Shown in pieces: positions 18,047 to 26,080 of a DNA stretch of 64,000 nt. The stretch comes from CAZJYI01 sp964550025 (lineage in GTDB: Bacteria > Verrucomicrobiota > Kiritimatiellia > UBA8416 > CAYOBW01), in NCBI GenBank assembly GCA_964550025.1, contig CAZJYI010000023.1, forward strand, positions 34,377 to 98,376, read 5' to 3'. Within the stretch, counting starts at the first letter, position 1; each line of letters opens with the position of its first letter. Below the pieces are notes generated by a model. It worked only from the letters and a program-made list of their open reading frames with translations, was not told the DNA's origin and ran no database searches. Position numbers and translations under genes: made by a program.

Positions 18047-20415
18047 GGCGTCCGCTCCGGGTTCTTCGCGTTGTCGTCAGTTCCGAGGAGCTGTCGCAGG
18101 ATCGCGTTGTGTTGCTTCGGGTCGTGCGCATTGCCGAAGCGATTTCGCACGCGTTCCCACGCCGGCGTTCCGTAATGCTTGTGGCACGCCATGCACAGAC
18201 CACGACGGTCCAGCTTGTTGCGGCTGCTCTTGTCCAGAGGCCCGACCGGCGGATTGTAGCTCATCGTCTGTGTCTGCCGGCCGTCCTCGGTCAACAGCAC
18301 GCTGGGGTCGTGTTCGAAGGAGGTGGGTAGAATCTGGTCGACCGTGCGCTTGGCGCCCGGCACATCACCGGGCACGTGAACGTTGAGTTTCGCGAACCGG
18401 CCGCCGTCAATTCCGTAGCCCATCGATTTTGGATCGGTGTGGCAGCTCTCGCACGTGCGCGCTTCCTTGCGCACGGTGTGGGGCTGGGCCGGATTGATCG
18501 CCAACCCGGGCAATCCCTGGCTCGACTCAAAATGCTGGTTGAGCACAACCGCCTTTCCGTCTTCGTCGAAGCAGGTCGCCAACACCTGGCAACCGGGTGT
18601 GCCGGGCGCGATCAGGTTGTCCTTGTTCTTCACGAGCATGGGGCACTCCCATCGCTCGAACGACCGCGCCTCCTTCACACGCCCCGGTGTCGAGACGGGA
18701 ATCGAATAGCCGCGTGCGTCCCGTTTCTCCGCTCCCTTCAACCAGTCGCGCTGTGCCTTCTTGCCGCTGTAGTCAACCTTGAGATGACAGCCGTAGCACT
18801 GGGCCGCCCACGGCGCGTGACAGGCGTAGCACTCCATGGTCTTCGTGTGCGGAATGCGGTCCATGGCGACGCCGGCCTCGCCGTCGTTCCAGGCCTGCCC
18901 CTGGTTCAGGGTCTTCAGCAGCGGCACGACATGCTTGCGGCCATGCATGTCCTTGAGCGTCGCGATCCCGTCTTCCCGATACACGTTGCCTAAGGGGTTG
19001 CCGCGAGCCGTCAGCAGGTAGCTCACGCCCGCCAGTTCGAGTGTCGCGCGCGGCGTGTCCGGATTCTGCACCAGGCAGTCCGCATGCCCGATGGGCAGTT
19101 CCCACGGGTACGCCTTGGTGGTGCCGTGGCAATCCGTGCATTCAATCTCCACGGCGTGATCCGTCGTGGGGTAGATGTTCCCGTCGCCGTGCATGTCGAT
19201 GGACGTGTGGCAGTCCACGCACTCCATGCCTTTGGACCGATGCACATCGCACCCGACATGGATGTAGCGCTTGCCGTGTAGCTTGAGCTGCCCCACTCCG
19301 TTCGTGCCCCACGGCGAGTCGAACGGGAATTCCATCATGCCGAGATAGCTCATCCCGATGCGTTTCCCGCGCGTATGACAACGGGTGCACATGACGCTGC
19401 CGATCGTCGTCGTGATCTGGTGCCGCAACGGTTTACGGATCTCATCTTGCGACAGCGTCTTGTCCGCCCCTTCGTAGTAGGCGTCGTTGCTGTACGGCAC
19501 GTGGCAGGCGGAGCAGCCTGAGCCCCGGCGGTCCCCCCGCTGGTTCTTGCCCGCGCCCCAGACGTGACAGCGCGCACACTCCTTGCGGTAGTAGTCGACC
19601 ATGATCGCCTTTGGCCGCCCCCATCGCTCGCACGCCTCCTCGCTGCCCGGGATCTGCTTTGCGCCGGGACGGCGGTCGATGCGCTTCTTCTCAATCGCCT
19701 CGGCCACCCATTCGGCGTAGCGTGCCGTTCCCGACACGGGCACCGGGCCCAGCGGATCGTCGCAGTCAAAGTTGGCGTATGGCCGTTCGCCGATCGGGTA
19801 GAGGCCGTTGGCCGCAAGCGCGTTGTTGAGAATGCCCATCTGCGTCGCCATCAGCGAACGCTGGACGCGGTAGACGTGATAGCGTTGCCCGATCGGATCC
19901 GTCGCCATGCTCATCACGTCCACAACCGACGGGTTCTTGCTGTGGCACTTGGCGCATCCGCGCCCTTTGCTGCACTCCCACAGGTCGGCTGGGTTCCGGA
20001 TCAGCCCGGTGTGCGCCCCATCTCGGGTCGCCGCGTTGGCATCCCCTTCGTGACACACGACGCACCCTTTTCCCGGCCCTCCCATGTTCCGGATAAATGC
20101 CATCTTCGGATTAATGACGGCGATGTCGCGATGGCAGGCCAGGCATCCCTGCTTCGCCACCGCCGCCTCGTCGGCCGAGGCGAACCTGGCCAGCCGTTCC
20201 CGTCTCCTTGCCAGGATCGCCTTGGCATCCAGCGACTGGCCGCACCCGCAGACCTTCGCCGTGTCGCCGGCGGATACAGTCAGGGATGTGCCGCATCTCG
20301 TGCAGGCCACGTCGAGTGGCCTGTCGCTTTCGGAATTGGCGGCGAAGCGCAGCGAGAGCAGCACGGTGCAGGAGAGAACAGCAAGAGAGATGAATCGTCG
20401 GGTTTCGCTAGTCAT
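18043..20415 (-). CDS. Multiheme c-type cytochrome with 12 CxxCH motifs
   Basis: This is a 790-residue exported protein. A Tat/Sec-like N-terminus (RRF, then a hydrophobic stretch about 9-26) forms a signal or anchor. It is followed by a small cysteine knuckle (CTRC ... CGCG) that is not a heme site. Twelve CxxCH motifs follow: CLACH, CVVCH, CAKCH, CARCH, CSACH, CTRCH, CVDCH, CTDCH, CYACH, CYGCH, CESCH, CMACH. Many additional His residues could serve as distal ligands. I cannot assign it to octaheme nitrite, hydroxylamine or tetrathionate enzymes. It is first in a two-gene unit with the four-TM cytochrome, implying an exported redox enzyme or electron conduit. Maturation needs a cytochrome c biogenesis system, not seen here. 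Confidence 0.87.
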   Translation of the reverse strand: MTSETRRFISLAVLSCTVLLSLRFAANSESDRPLDVACTRCGTSLTVSAGDTAKVCGCGQSLDAKAILARRRERLARFASADEAAVAKQGCLACHRDIAVINPKMAFIRNMGGPGKGCVVCHEGDANAATRDGAHTGLIRNPADLWECSKGRGCAKCHSKNPSVVDVMSMATDPIGQRYHVYRVQRSLMATQMGILNNALAANGLYPIGERPYANFDCDDPLGPVPVSGTARYAEWVAEAIEKKRIDRRPGAKQIPGSEEACERWGRPKAIMVDYYRKECARCHVWGAGKNQRGDRRGSGCSACHVPYSNDAYYEGADKTLSQDEIRKPLRHQITTTIGSVMCTRCHTRGKRIGMSYLGMMEFPFDSPWGTNGVGQLKLHGKRYIHVGCDVHRSKGMECVDCHTSIDMHGDGNIYPTTDHAVEIECTDCHGTTKAYPWELPIGHADCLVQNPDTPRATLELAGVSYLLTARGNPLGNVYREDGIATLKDMHGRKHVVPLLKTLNQGQAWNDGEAGVAMDRIPHTKTMECYACHAPWAAQCYGCHLKVDYSGKKAQRDWLKGAEKRDARGYSIPVSTPGRVKEARSFERWECPMLVKNKDNLIAPGTPGCQVLATCFDEDGKAVVLNQHFESSQGLPGLAINPAQPHTVRKEARTCESCHTDPKSMGYGIDGGRFAKLNVHVPGDVPGAKRTVDQILPTSFEHDPSVLLTEDGRQTQTMSYNPPVGPLDKSSRNKLDRRGLCMACHKHYGTPAWERVRNRFGNAHDPKQHNAILRQLLGTDDNAKNPERTP

Positions 20416-20679
20416 GGCGTGGCCGCAATCCCTTCAACTGACTGGTGCAAGGGTACGCGCGGTGTGGAAGATCGTCAAGGGCGGCTGCTCGCCCCGCGGA
20501 TGAACGGCGAGGGGGACGAGTGCGAGTAGGATGGACGACGGGATGACTGGATCCACCAGGTTCGCGTGCCTTTCTCGCGCTCAGAGGCGGAGGAAGCATA
20601 GCCGCTTTGCACTGCAGTTTGTAATGGATTCCCACGCTTGAATGGGTGAGAATGGTACCTCATTTGGGAGGGATACGTG

Positions 20680-21231
20680 ATGCAATGTCCGGTATGCAAG
20701 ACGCAACGATGCGAGATGGTTGACTTGACTGAGAACCTGAAGGCCGCGGCGTGTCCCGAGTGCGGCGGGCACTGGATATCGCACGCGAACTATGCCGCCT
20801 GGCTGGAGCGACACGGCGAGACGCTGCCCGAGAAGGAGTTCTCTGAGATCACCTTCGACGTGGACGACGTGGCTGAAGCCAAGATTTGCCCGGACTGCGG
20901 CAAGATCCTCCTGAAGTACAAGGTCGGCCACGGACTGGATTTCTTTGTCGACCATTGCTCGGGCTGCGGCGGGATCTGGCTCGATCGCAACGAGTGGGCC
21001 GCACTCCAGGAGAAGAACCTGCACGACGAGCTGCACAAGGTCTTCTCCACGTCGTGGCAAAGCCAGGTGCGCGGCGAGCAGATGCAGAGCCGCCTCGACC
21101 AGGCCTATGCGAACCGCTTTGGTTCGGATGACTACGAACGGGCAAAGGAGGTCAGGCAGTGGCTGCAGGACCACCCGCAGAAACAGGCCCTGACGGCGTT
21201 CATCCTGGATGAGAATCCGTATGCGGTGTAG
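20680..21231 (+). CDS. Double zinc-ribbon protein (zf-TFIIB family)
   Basis: This is a 183-residue protein with two zinc ribbons of the zf-TFIIB type: CPVC...CPECGGHW at the N-terminus and CPDCG...CSGCGGIWLDRNEW from about residue 70. The CxxCGGxW(L) second knuckle is the family hallmark. The C-terminal 70 residues are helical and charged with no recognised domain. A GTG at 20677 immediately precedes the ATG; GGGAGGG with seven-base spacing favours the ATG at 20680. Family members are small, poorly characterised cytosolic proteins. Function unknown. Confidence 0.85.
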   Translation: MQCPVCKTQRCEMVDLTENLKAAACPECGGHWISHANYAAWLERHGETLPEKEFSEITFDVDDVAEAKICPDCGKILLKYKVGHGLDFFVDHCSGCGGIWLDRNEWAALQEKNLHDELHKVFSTSWQSQVRGEQMQSRLDQAYANRFGSDDYERAKEVRQWLQDHPQKQALTAFILDENPYAV

Positions 21232-21267
21232 GTAAGGCCTCGACCTCTGCTACGGAAGAAGGGGAGA

Positions 21268-21346
21268 GATGGGCGTGTACGAGTATGTGTAAGAGTACGT
21301 GGGGCGAAACCTGCGCCTCTCCAGTGCCCGTACTCGTACACGCGAA
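21268..21346. repeat. Intergenic inverted repeat (CGTGTACGAGTA type)
   Basis: The left arm GGCGTGTACGAGTA is matched by the right arm TACTCGTACACGCG about 45 bases later. The left side also carries a partial direct repeat (GAGTATGTGTAAGAGTACG). It lies between the zinc-ribbon gene and the secreted protein and could fold into one hairpin. Dispersed repeats of this simple GAGTA type are frequent in PVC genomes. Confidence 0.6.
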
Positions 21347-21394
21347 TCTCTTCTATCGTGACGGCGGGGCAGACTGGGAACGAGAGGTATCCGA

Positions 21395-22342
21395 ATGAAA
21401 ACAACGCCCGTGACAGTGGCGATTCTGGTCTTGGCCGTCTCCGCGCCGGCGGACATGGGCTCGATCCCCTTCAACCCCAAAGCCAGAGTGCTCGAGCCCA
21501 ATCAGCGGGCGCTGATTGCCTGCAACGGCAAGGAGCAGATCACCATCCTGTCGACCGACCTGAAGGCTGACCGGGAAACCAAGGTGCTGGAGATCATGCC
21601 GTTTCCGTCGGAGCCGACGATCAAGAAGGCGGATGTCGAGGTCTTCAAGAAGGCCACGGATCTTATCAACAAGAAGCTGCCCAGGGTGTGGAGGTGGTCC
21701 GACGGGGATTCCCTTTCAATTGGTGATGCCCATTTCGGTGACGACTCCGCGCCGCCCGCCGGGCGCGTGACGTTCCACGAGCGCATCGGCGCGCACGACG
21801 TCTCGACGACGCACGTGGAGCGCCCGGAAGGCTTTGTCAAGTGGGCCAAGGACTACCTGAAGGCGCAGGGCGTCGACACGCCAACGATTCCCGCCTCGCT
21901 CGAAGCGGTCATACGGGACTACATTCGCGAGAACTTCAGGTGGTTCGTCTTCGACGTCGTGTCACTCTCCGAGAAGCCCGTCACGAAAGAGGCCATTCAG
22001 TTCCGGTTCAAGACCACGTTCATGTTCTACCCGATGCGAATAACGCGCGCCGAGCACGGCGACACAACCGTTCGCCTGCTCGTCTTGAGTCCGCGCCTGT
22101 TCGAGGAGCGGCACTGCCTTGGATTTCCGCGGAAGAAGATCCGGCTCGTCCATCGCCCCGTGTTCTTCACGGGTGCGGAGGTCGCGGGGCTGAGCGAGGA
22201 CATCTTCAACATGCTGGGCCAGCCGCAGAACATCCAGGTCCGTAACTGGGAGATCACGGGGCGGCTGGACAGCTTCGAAGACGACCTGATCATGGGGGAC
22301 CCCAGGAAGTTCATCAAACATCTGCGGAAGCAGGATCCCTGA
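21395..22342 (+). CDS. Exported protein of unknown function
   Basis: This is a 315-residue protein. A signal peptide at about 1-20 (MKTTPVTVAILVLAVSAPAD) is preceded by GAGAGG at a good distance from the ATG. The mature part starts with a beta-rich segment (NQRALIACNGKEQITILSTD), then a charged domain with Phe/Val strands (FRFKTTFMFYPMRI). No catalytic motif or transmembrane segment was recognised after the signal. It lies alone between the zinc-ribbon gene and a toxin-antitoxin pair. I know of similar uncharacterised secreted proteins with an N-terminal GxIPF ... NQRA motif, but cannot name the family. Confidence 0.75.
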   Translation: MKTTPVTVAILVLAVSAPADMGSIPFNPKARVLEPNQRALIACNGKEQITILSTDLKADRETKVLEIMPFPSEPTIKKADVEVFKKATDLINKKLPRVWRWSDGDSLSIGDAHFGDDSAPPAGRVTFHERIGAHDVSTTHVERPEGFVKWAKDYLKAQGVDTPTIPASLEAVIRDYIRENFRWFVFDVVSLSEKPVTKEAIQFRFKTTFMFYPMRITRAEHGDTTVRLLVLSPRLFEERHCLGFPRKKIRLVHRPVFFTGAEVAGLSEDIFNMLGQPQNIQVRNWEITGRLDSFEDDLIMGDPRKFIKHLRKQDP

Positions 22343-22427
22343 CGAGGCCGGATGCGTTTCTGTCACAGCGGCATGTGCCGTTACCACCTGGTCTTTGCGC
22401 CGTCACTGAAGCAAACTGTCCCCGAGC

Positions 22428-22456
22428 TTGAAACGTCGACCCGGTTGACGTATCAT
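22428..22456 (+). promoter_or_regulatory. Promoter of the toxin / zinc-finger antitoxin operon
   Basis: TTGAAA (22428-22433), a 17-bp spacer, and TATCAT (22451-22456). The predicted start of transcription is about 17 bases before the toxin ATG, with AAAGGAA in the leader as ribosome-binding site. Confidence 0.55.
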
Positions 22457-22479
22457 AGCTCTAGAGAGAAAGGAAACGG

Positions 22480-22791
22480 ATGGACGCCTTTGTGCGGATA
22501 AAGCGTCTTGTGATCGCGCGCAATGTGTTGTTTACGGAGAAGGCGGAGCGCGAGATGGCGGCGGAGTTCTTGACGCCGGAATTGGTGTACGAGTCAATCC
22601 TGAACGCCCCGTCCATCTTCAAGACCCTGCGCTCTCGGAACCCGCGTACGAAGAAGGCGGAAAGGCTCTACGTGATCAAGGGACTGACGTATGATGGACT
22701 TGACGTGTACACGAAGGGCAAGATTCTGACCAGGGAAGGAGTCGATGTTTTCTATGTCCTCATCTCTTCCAAGAGAAGCACAGATGTCTGA
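22480..22791 (+). CDS. Putative toxin of a toxin-antitoxin pair (MqsR/DUF4258-like)
   Basis: This is a 103-residue basic protein. It contains a compact alpha/beta core (FTEKAEREMAA near the start, then ERLYVIKG and a final VDVFYVLISSKR strand) similar in size and layout to MqsR- and DUF4258-type RNase toxins. The identification rests mostly on context: the next gene overlaps it by eight bases and encodes a YgiT-type zinc-finger antitoxin, the usual partner order (toxin first) for this class. AAAGGAA lies six bases before the ATG. Confidence 0.68.
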   Translation: MDAFVRIKRLVIARNVLFTEKAEREMAAEFLTPELVYESILNAPSIFKTLRSRNPRTKKAERLYVIKGLTYDGLDVYTKGKILTREGVDVFYVLISSKRSTDV

Positions 22792-22987
22792 GCCTTTGCC
22801 TTGCCCAGAATGCGGTGCGATCCAGATGGTTCGCGTTGTTGAGAACTGTCGGTTGGATAGTGGCATCTCAGTGAAGCGCCTCCAGCATCTCAAGTGCCGG
22901 GCTTGCGGCGCGCGCTTCTTTGACGATGAGGCAGTGCACCGCATCCAGGCCGAGCGCGCGAAGCGACAGGTGGTACACATGGTCTGA
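22784..22987 (+). CDS. YgiT-type zinc-finger antitoxin
   Basis: This is a 67-residue protein from the ATG at 22784, which overlaps the toxin stop by eight bases. It has CPECG near residue 7 and CRACGARFFDDEAVHRIQ at about 37-54, the classic N-terminal zinc-binding domain of MqsA/YgiT antitoxins. It ends soon after and lacks the C-terminal helix-turn-helix of MqsA, so it probably neutralises the toxin without acting as a full repressor. The longer frame starting at 22745 lies inside the toxin gene and is not preferred. Confidence 0.82.
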   Translation: MSEPLPCPECGAIQMVRVVENCRLDSGISVKRLQHLKCRACGARFFDDEAVHRIQAERAKRQVVHMV

Positions 22988-23023
22988 TCAGGGCGCTCGA
23001 AGCAACGGCAGTTTCGGAGAGGA

Positions 23024-23857
23024 ATGCAGACGAAACGATACATGAGTCGCCGAGCCCTGCTTCGGCTTCTCGTCTACTCCACTCCACTTGCCTGCCTCGG
23101 TGACGCGTTGTGGGTTGAGCCTTCGTGGCTGCGGGTGAAGCGCCTGACGCTAGGCGAATCACCCTCGCTCAGGTTGCTGCACTTTACGGACCTGCACTAC
23201 AAGGGTGATGCGGCGTTCCTCGAAAAGGTCGTGCGCAAGATCAATGCGCTTGCCCCCTCCTTTGCCTGTTTCACCGGCGACATTGTAGAGAACACGAAGT
23301 ACCTCGACCGAGCACTCGACATTCTCGCGGGCATCGAGTGCCCGCTCTATGGGGTGCCCGGCAACCACGAACATTGGTGCGGCGCTTCCGACAATGTGAT
23401 CCGCGACTGCTTCAGGTCGACGGGTGGCGACTGGCTCCACGATCGGAGTGCGATGGCGGCCGACGGTCGTTGCCGCATAGACGGCAAGTCGGGAGCCTAT
23501 ATCAGTACTCGGGGGCATGCTCTGCGGAACTCCATGCCGGGCGAACATCTTGCCGCCGCCCCAGCGGAGCGGGATTCGCTTGCCGCTGAGATGCGCATCC
23601 TCCTGACGCACCACCCGGCTCACGCCAACTCGTTGACCAATGAGAAGTACGACCTCATTCTGGCGGGCCACTCTCACGGCGGCCAGGTTCGCCTTCCGTT
23701 CGTCGGGGCGCTGATCGTCCCCTACGGTGTCGACGGATACGAGGCCGGGCTCTACGACACCCCCGCAGGTCCCCTGCACGTCAGCGTGGGGATAGGGACG
23801 TTCTTCCTGCCGATTCGATTCCTGTGCCGGCCGGAGCTCGTCGTCATTGACATGTGA
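23024..23857 (+). CDS. Calcineurin-like metallophosphoesterase (YaeI type)
   Basis: This is a 277-residue protein. The N-terminus contains a twin-arginine-like SRRALLR run and a hydrophobic stretch, suggesting export or membrane attachment. All metal-binding motifs are present: DLHY (about 52), GDI, GNHEHW, THHP and GHSHGGQ. The family hydrolyses phosphodiester/phosphomonoester bonds with a di-metal centre; YaeI-like members may act on lipid or cell-wall-linked phosphate. The middle segment (about 140-185) is poorly conserved compared with the motifs and may be degenerate. GGAGAGGA just upstream supports the start. No obvious operon partner. Confidence 0.87.
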   Translation: MQTKRYMSRRALLRLLVYSTPLACLGDALWVEPSWLRVKRLTLGESPSLRLLHFTDLHYKGDAAFLEKVVRKINALAPSFACFTGDIVENTKYLDRALDILAGIECPLYGVPGNHEHWCGASDNVIRDCFRSTGGDWLHDRSAMAADGRCRIDGKSGAYISTRGHALRNSMPGEHLAAAPAERDSLAAEMRILLTHHPAHANSLTNEKYDLILAGHSHGGQVRLPFVGALIVPYGVDGYEAGLYDTPAGPLHVSVGIGTFFLPIRFLCRPELVVIDM

Positions 23858-24050
23858 ACCTGGAAGCGGAGACAAGGAGGTCGCCCATGAGATACCGACT
23901 GGTCGGCGCGGGGATCTGGGTGTTGAGGAGGGAGGCACGGTGAGTATCCTCCGCCGGTCGCTACGCGTGGTCCTTGCGCCGATACTTGCCCTCCGACAAT
24001 GATTGAAACGCGGCTCCACCCGTGGCATGATTTCATTTGGAGGTGAGAAG
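23858..24050 (+). other. Intergenic segment with two very short ORFs and an antitoxin promoter
   Basis: After AAGGAGG at 23874, an ATG at 23887 opens 18 codons, whose stop overlaps a GTG opening 20 more codons. Both translations are short and basic and may be remnants rather than genes. TTGAAA (24003-24008), a 17-bp spacer and CATGAT (24026-24031) form a plausible promoter for the antitoxin gene that follows. Confidence 0.4.
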
Positions 24051-24254
24051 ATGGTAACGGTGCACCCTCAGTATGTTGTGGATGAAGAGCAGCATCCGAA
24101 GGCTGTTCTCTTGCCCCTTGAGGAATGGGAACGAGTTGTCGAGGAGCTTGAGGAGCTTGACGACATCCGCGCCTACGACGCTGCCAAAGCGGATTCGCAG
24201 GATGCCATCCCATTTGAGCAGGCCGTGCGGGAGATTCGAGAGGTATGCCGATAG
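24051..24254 (+). CDS. Orphan antitoxin-like protein (Phd/RelB type)
   Basis: This is a 67-residue acidic protein with a short N-terminal strand-helix segment (VTVHPQYVVDEEQHPKAVLL), then P-L-E-E-W-E-R-V-V-E-E-L-E-E-L and an acidic tail ending AVREIREVCR, as in RelB/Phd antitoxins of RelE/ParE modules. GGAGGTGA sits eight bases before the ATG at 24051. A toxin frame would be expected to overlap its end. An ATG at 24245 does overlap, but the frame has no toxin similarity and runs antisense into a transporter gene, so the toxin appears to be lost. Confidence 0.72.
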   Translation: MVTVHPQYVVDEEQHPKAVLLPLEEWERVVEELEELDDIRAYDAAKADSQDAIPFEQAVREIREVCR

Positions 24255-24314
24255 CGCGCGTCGTCCGCGTTAATACTCCCTTCGGAGGCCTGTACCCCTT
24301 ACACCGGTTGGCGT

Positions 24315-24335
24315 GGAAGACGCTTCGCGTCTTCC
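24315..24335 (-). terminator. Hairpin after the sugar transporter operon
   Basis: A perfect stem GGAAGACGC / GCGTCTTCC with a three-base loop lies two bases beyond the stop of the MalG-type permease. There is no long T-run, so termination efficiency is uncertain. Confidence 0.6.
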
Positions 24336-24336
24336 C

Positions 24337-25185
24337 TCACCCCTTCACCGCCCCCGTCGTAATCCCGCTGACGAACTGCTTCTGGAAGACGATGAAGGCG
24401 ATGACGAGGGGCAGGGTGATCAGGAAGCAGCCGGCCATGAGCATGCCGTACGGCGTCTGCGTTTCGCCCTGCAGCAGGTAAATCAACAGCGGCATGGTCT
24501 GCATGTTCTCGGTGCGCAGCATGATGAAGGCCCACATCAGGTTGTTCCACGAGTACATCAGCCGCAGGATGAAGAGCGCCGAGAGTGCCGGGCGGATGAT
24601 GGGAAGGACGACGCGCCAGTAGATGCCGATCTCGCGGCAGCCGTCGACGCGGGCGGCGTCAAGCAGGTCGTCGGGCACATTGGCCTTGATGTATTGCCGC
24701 ATCCAGAAAATGCCGAAGGCGTTGGCGGCGCCGGGGATGATCAGCGCCCAATACGTGTTCACGAAGCCGAGGCGCACCATGATCACGAACGACGGGATTA
24801 GCATCACCGCCCCCGGTAGCATCATGGTACCGATGACAAAGGCGAACAGCTTGTCGCGCCCCGGGGCGTTGGGGAACTTGGCGAAGGCATAGCCGGCCAT
24901 TGAGCACAGCAACACGGCCAGCGTGCAGTGCCCGATGGCGATGATCGTCGAGTTCGCAAAGGCCCGCAGGATGTTCGTTTCGCGGTAGACGTCCACGAAG
25001 TTCTCGAACCGCAGTGATTTCGGGATGAGCTGCGGCGGGATTTGGAAGATCTGGTCCTGCGACTTGAAGGCCGAGATCGCCAGCCAGTAGAACGGAAAGA
25101 CGAACACGATCGCCAGGGCGGCGAGGAGAACGTATGTCAGGGTCCGCCTGACCTTCTCCTTCTGACGTGGGTTCAGCTGCGGCAA
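24337..25185 (-). CDS. Carbohydrate ABC importer permease (MalG type)
   Basis: This is a 282-residue inner-membrane protein with six TM helices. The cytoplasmic EAA loop (DAARVDGCREIGIYWRVVLP) contacts the ATPase. The best start is TTG at 25185: AAGGAG, formed by the end of the upstream gene, lies seven bases before it, whereas the ATG at 25242 would overlap the upstream gene by 53 bp. It is the last gene of a three-gene operon (binding protein, MalF-type, MalG-type). No ATPase gene is present; related systems share a multipurpose MsiK/UgpC-like ATPase encoded elsewhere. Confidence 0.92.
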   Translation of the reverse strand: MPQLNPRQKEKVRRTLTYVLLAALAIVFVFPFYWLAISAFKSQDQIFQIPPQLIPKSLRFENFVDVYRETNILRAFANSTIIAIGHCTLAVLLCSMAGYAFAKFPNAPGRDKLFAFVIGTMMLPGAVMLIPSFVIMVRLGFVNTYWALIIPGAANAFGIFWMRQYIKANVPDDLLDAARVDGCREIGIYWRVVLPIIRPALSALFILRLMYSWNNLMWAFIMLRTENMQTMPLLIYLLQGETQTPYGMLMAGCFLITLPLVIAFIVFQKQFVSGITTGAVKG

Positions 25186-25189
25186 CGTT

Positions 25190-26080
25190 CTACTCCTTGT
25201 TTCTCGCGCGGCGCAGGATGGCCTGCGAAACGATGAAGACACAGATGGCCACGGCGTAGGCCACGCACGACGCGTACCCGAACTTGTAGTCGGAGAACGA
25301 CGTGTTGAAGAGGTAGAGCCCGAAGGTCGTCGAAGACGTGCCCGGTCCGCCCCGCGTCAGGACGAAGACCTCGTCGAACATGTACACCGTGCCGATAATC
25401 GACATGATCGTGCAGAAGGTGAAGATCGGCCGCATGAGGGGGAGCGTGATGTGCCACATCTTCTGGAGCGTGCCGGCGCCGTCGATCGTGGCGGCCTCGT
25501 AGTACTCGTCGGAGATGCCCTGCAGGCCGGCCAGCATCAGCAGCATGTTGTAGCCCGTCCAGCGCCAGAACAGGAGCAGGGCGACGGATGCCTTGGACCA
25601 GTCCTCGCTGACGAGCCACGGCACTTTCTCCAGACCCGCTTTTGTCAATAGGTGGTTCAGGAAGCCCGAGTCTACGCCATAGAGCAGACTGAAGACGACG
25701 GCGATCGCCACCATCGGCGTGACCGACGGCAGGAAGAAGGCGGCGCGGAACAACCCGCGCAGCTTGATCCAGCCCGAATTCAGCATCAGGGCGAAGAGAA
25801 AAGCGCAGATCAGCATGGGCGGGACATACATGATGCCGATGACCAGCGTGTTCCAGAGCGCCGTGAGCAGGATGTCGTCGCCCAGCATCGTGTAGACGTT
25901 GCTCAGACCGACCCATTTCAACTCGGTCAGCCCGTCCCACTTCGTGAAGCTCAGGTAGAGCGAGAAGAGCAGCGGGTAGAGACCGAACACGGCGAAAAGA
26001 ACGAAGAAGGGCGAGATGAAGAAGTAGAACGCCGCGTTGCGCCTGATTTCCTTCCACTGTCCGCCACGGCGTGTCTTCAT
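25190..26080 (-). CDS. Carbohydrate ABC importer permease (MalF/UgpA type)
   Basis: This is a 296-residue inner-membrane protein from the ATG at 26080 (AAGGGAA upstream; ATGA overlap with the binding-protein stop). Six TM helices are visible, beginning with a segment around FFISPFFVLFAVFGLYPLL. The EAA loop reads EAATIDGAGTLQKMWHITLP before the last two helices. It pairs with the MalG-type permease downstream to form the sugar channel. The longer reading frame to 26197 is inside the upstream gene. Confidence 0.92.
   Translation of the reverse strand: MKTRRGGQWKEIRRNAAFYFFISPFFVLFAVFGLYPLLFSLYLSFTKWDGLTELKWVGLSNVYTMLGDDILLTALWNTLVIGIMYVPPMLICAFLFALMLNSGWIKLRGLFRAAFFLPSVTPMVAIAVVFSLLYGVDSGFLNHLLTKAGLEKVPWLVSEDWSKASVALLLFWRWTGYNMLLMLAGLQGISDEYYEAATIDGAGTLQKMWHITLPLMRPIFTFCTIMSIIGTVYMFDEVFVLTRGGPGTSSTTFGLYLFNTSFSDYKFGYASCVAYAVAICVFIVSQAILRRARNKE

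Noticed and set aside
18043..20415. Assignment of the multiheme protein to octaheme tetrathionate reductase or hydroxylamine oxidoreductase
   Set aside because: Twelve CxxCH sites, with no motif specific to either enzyme.
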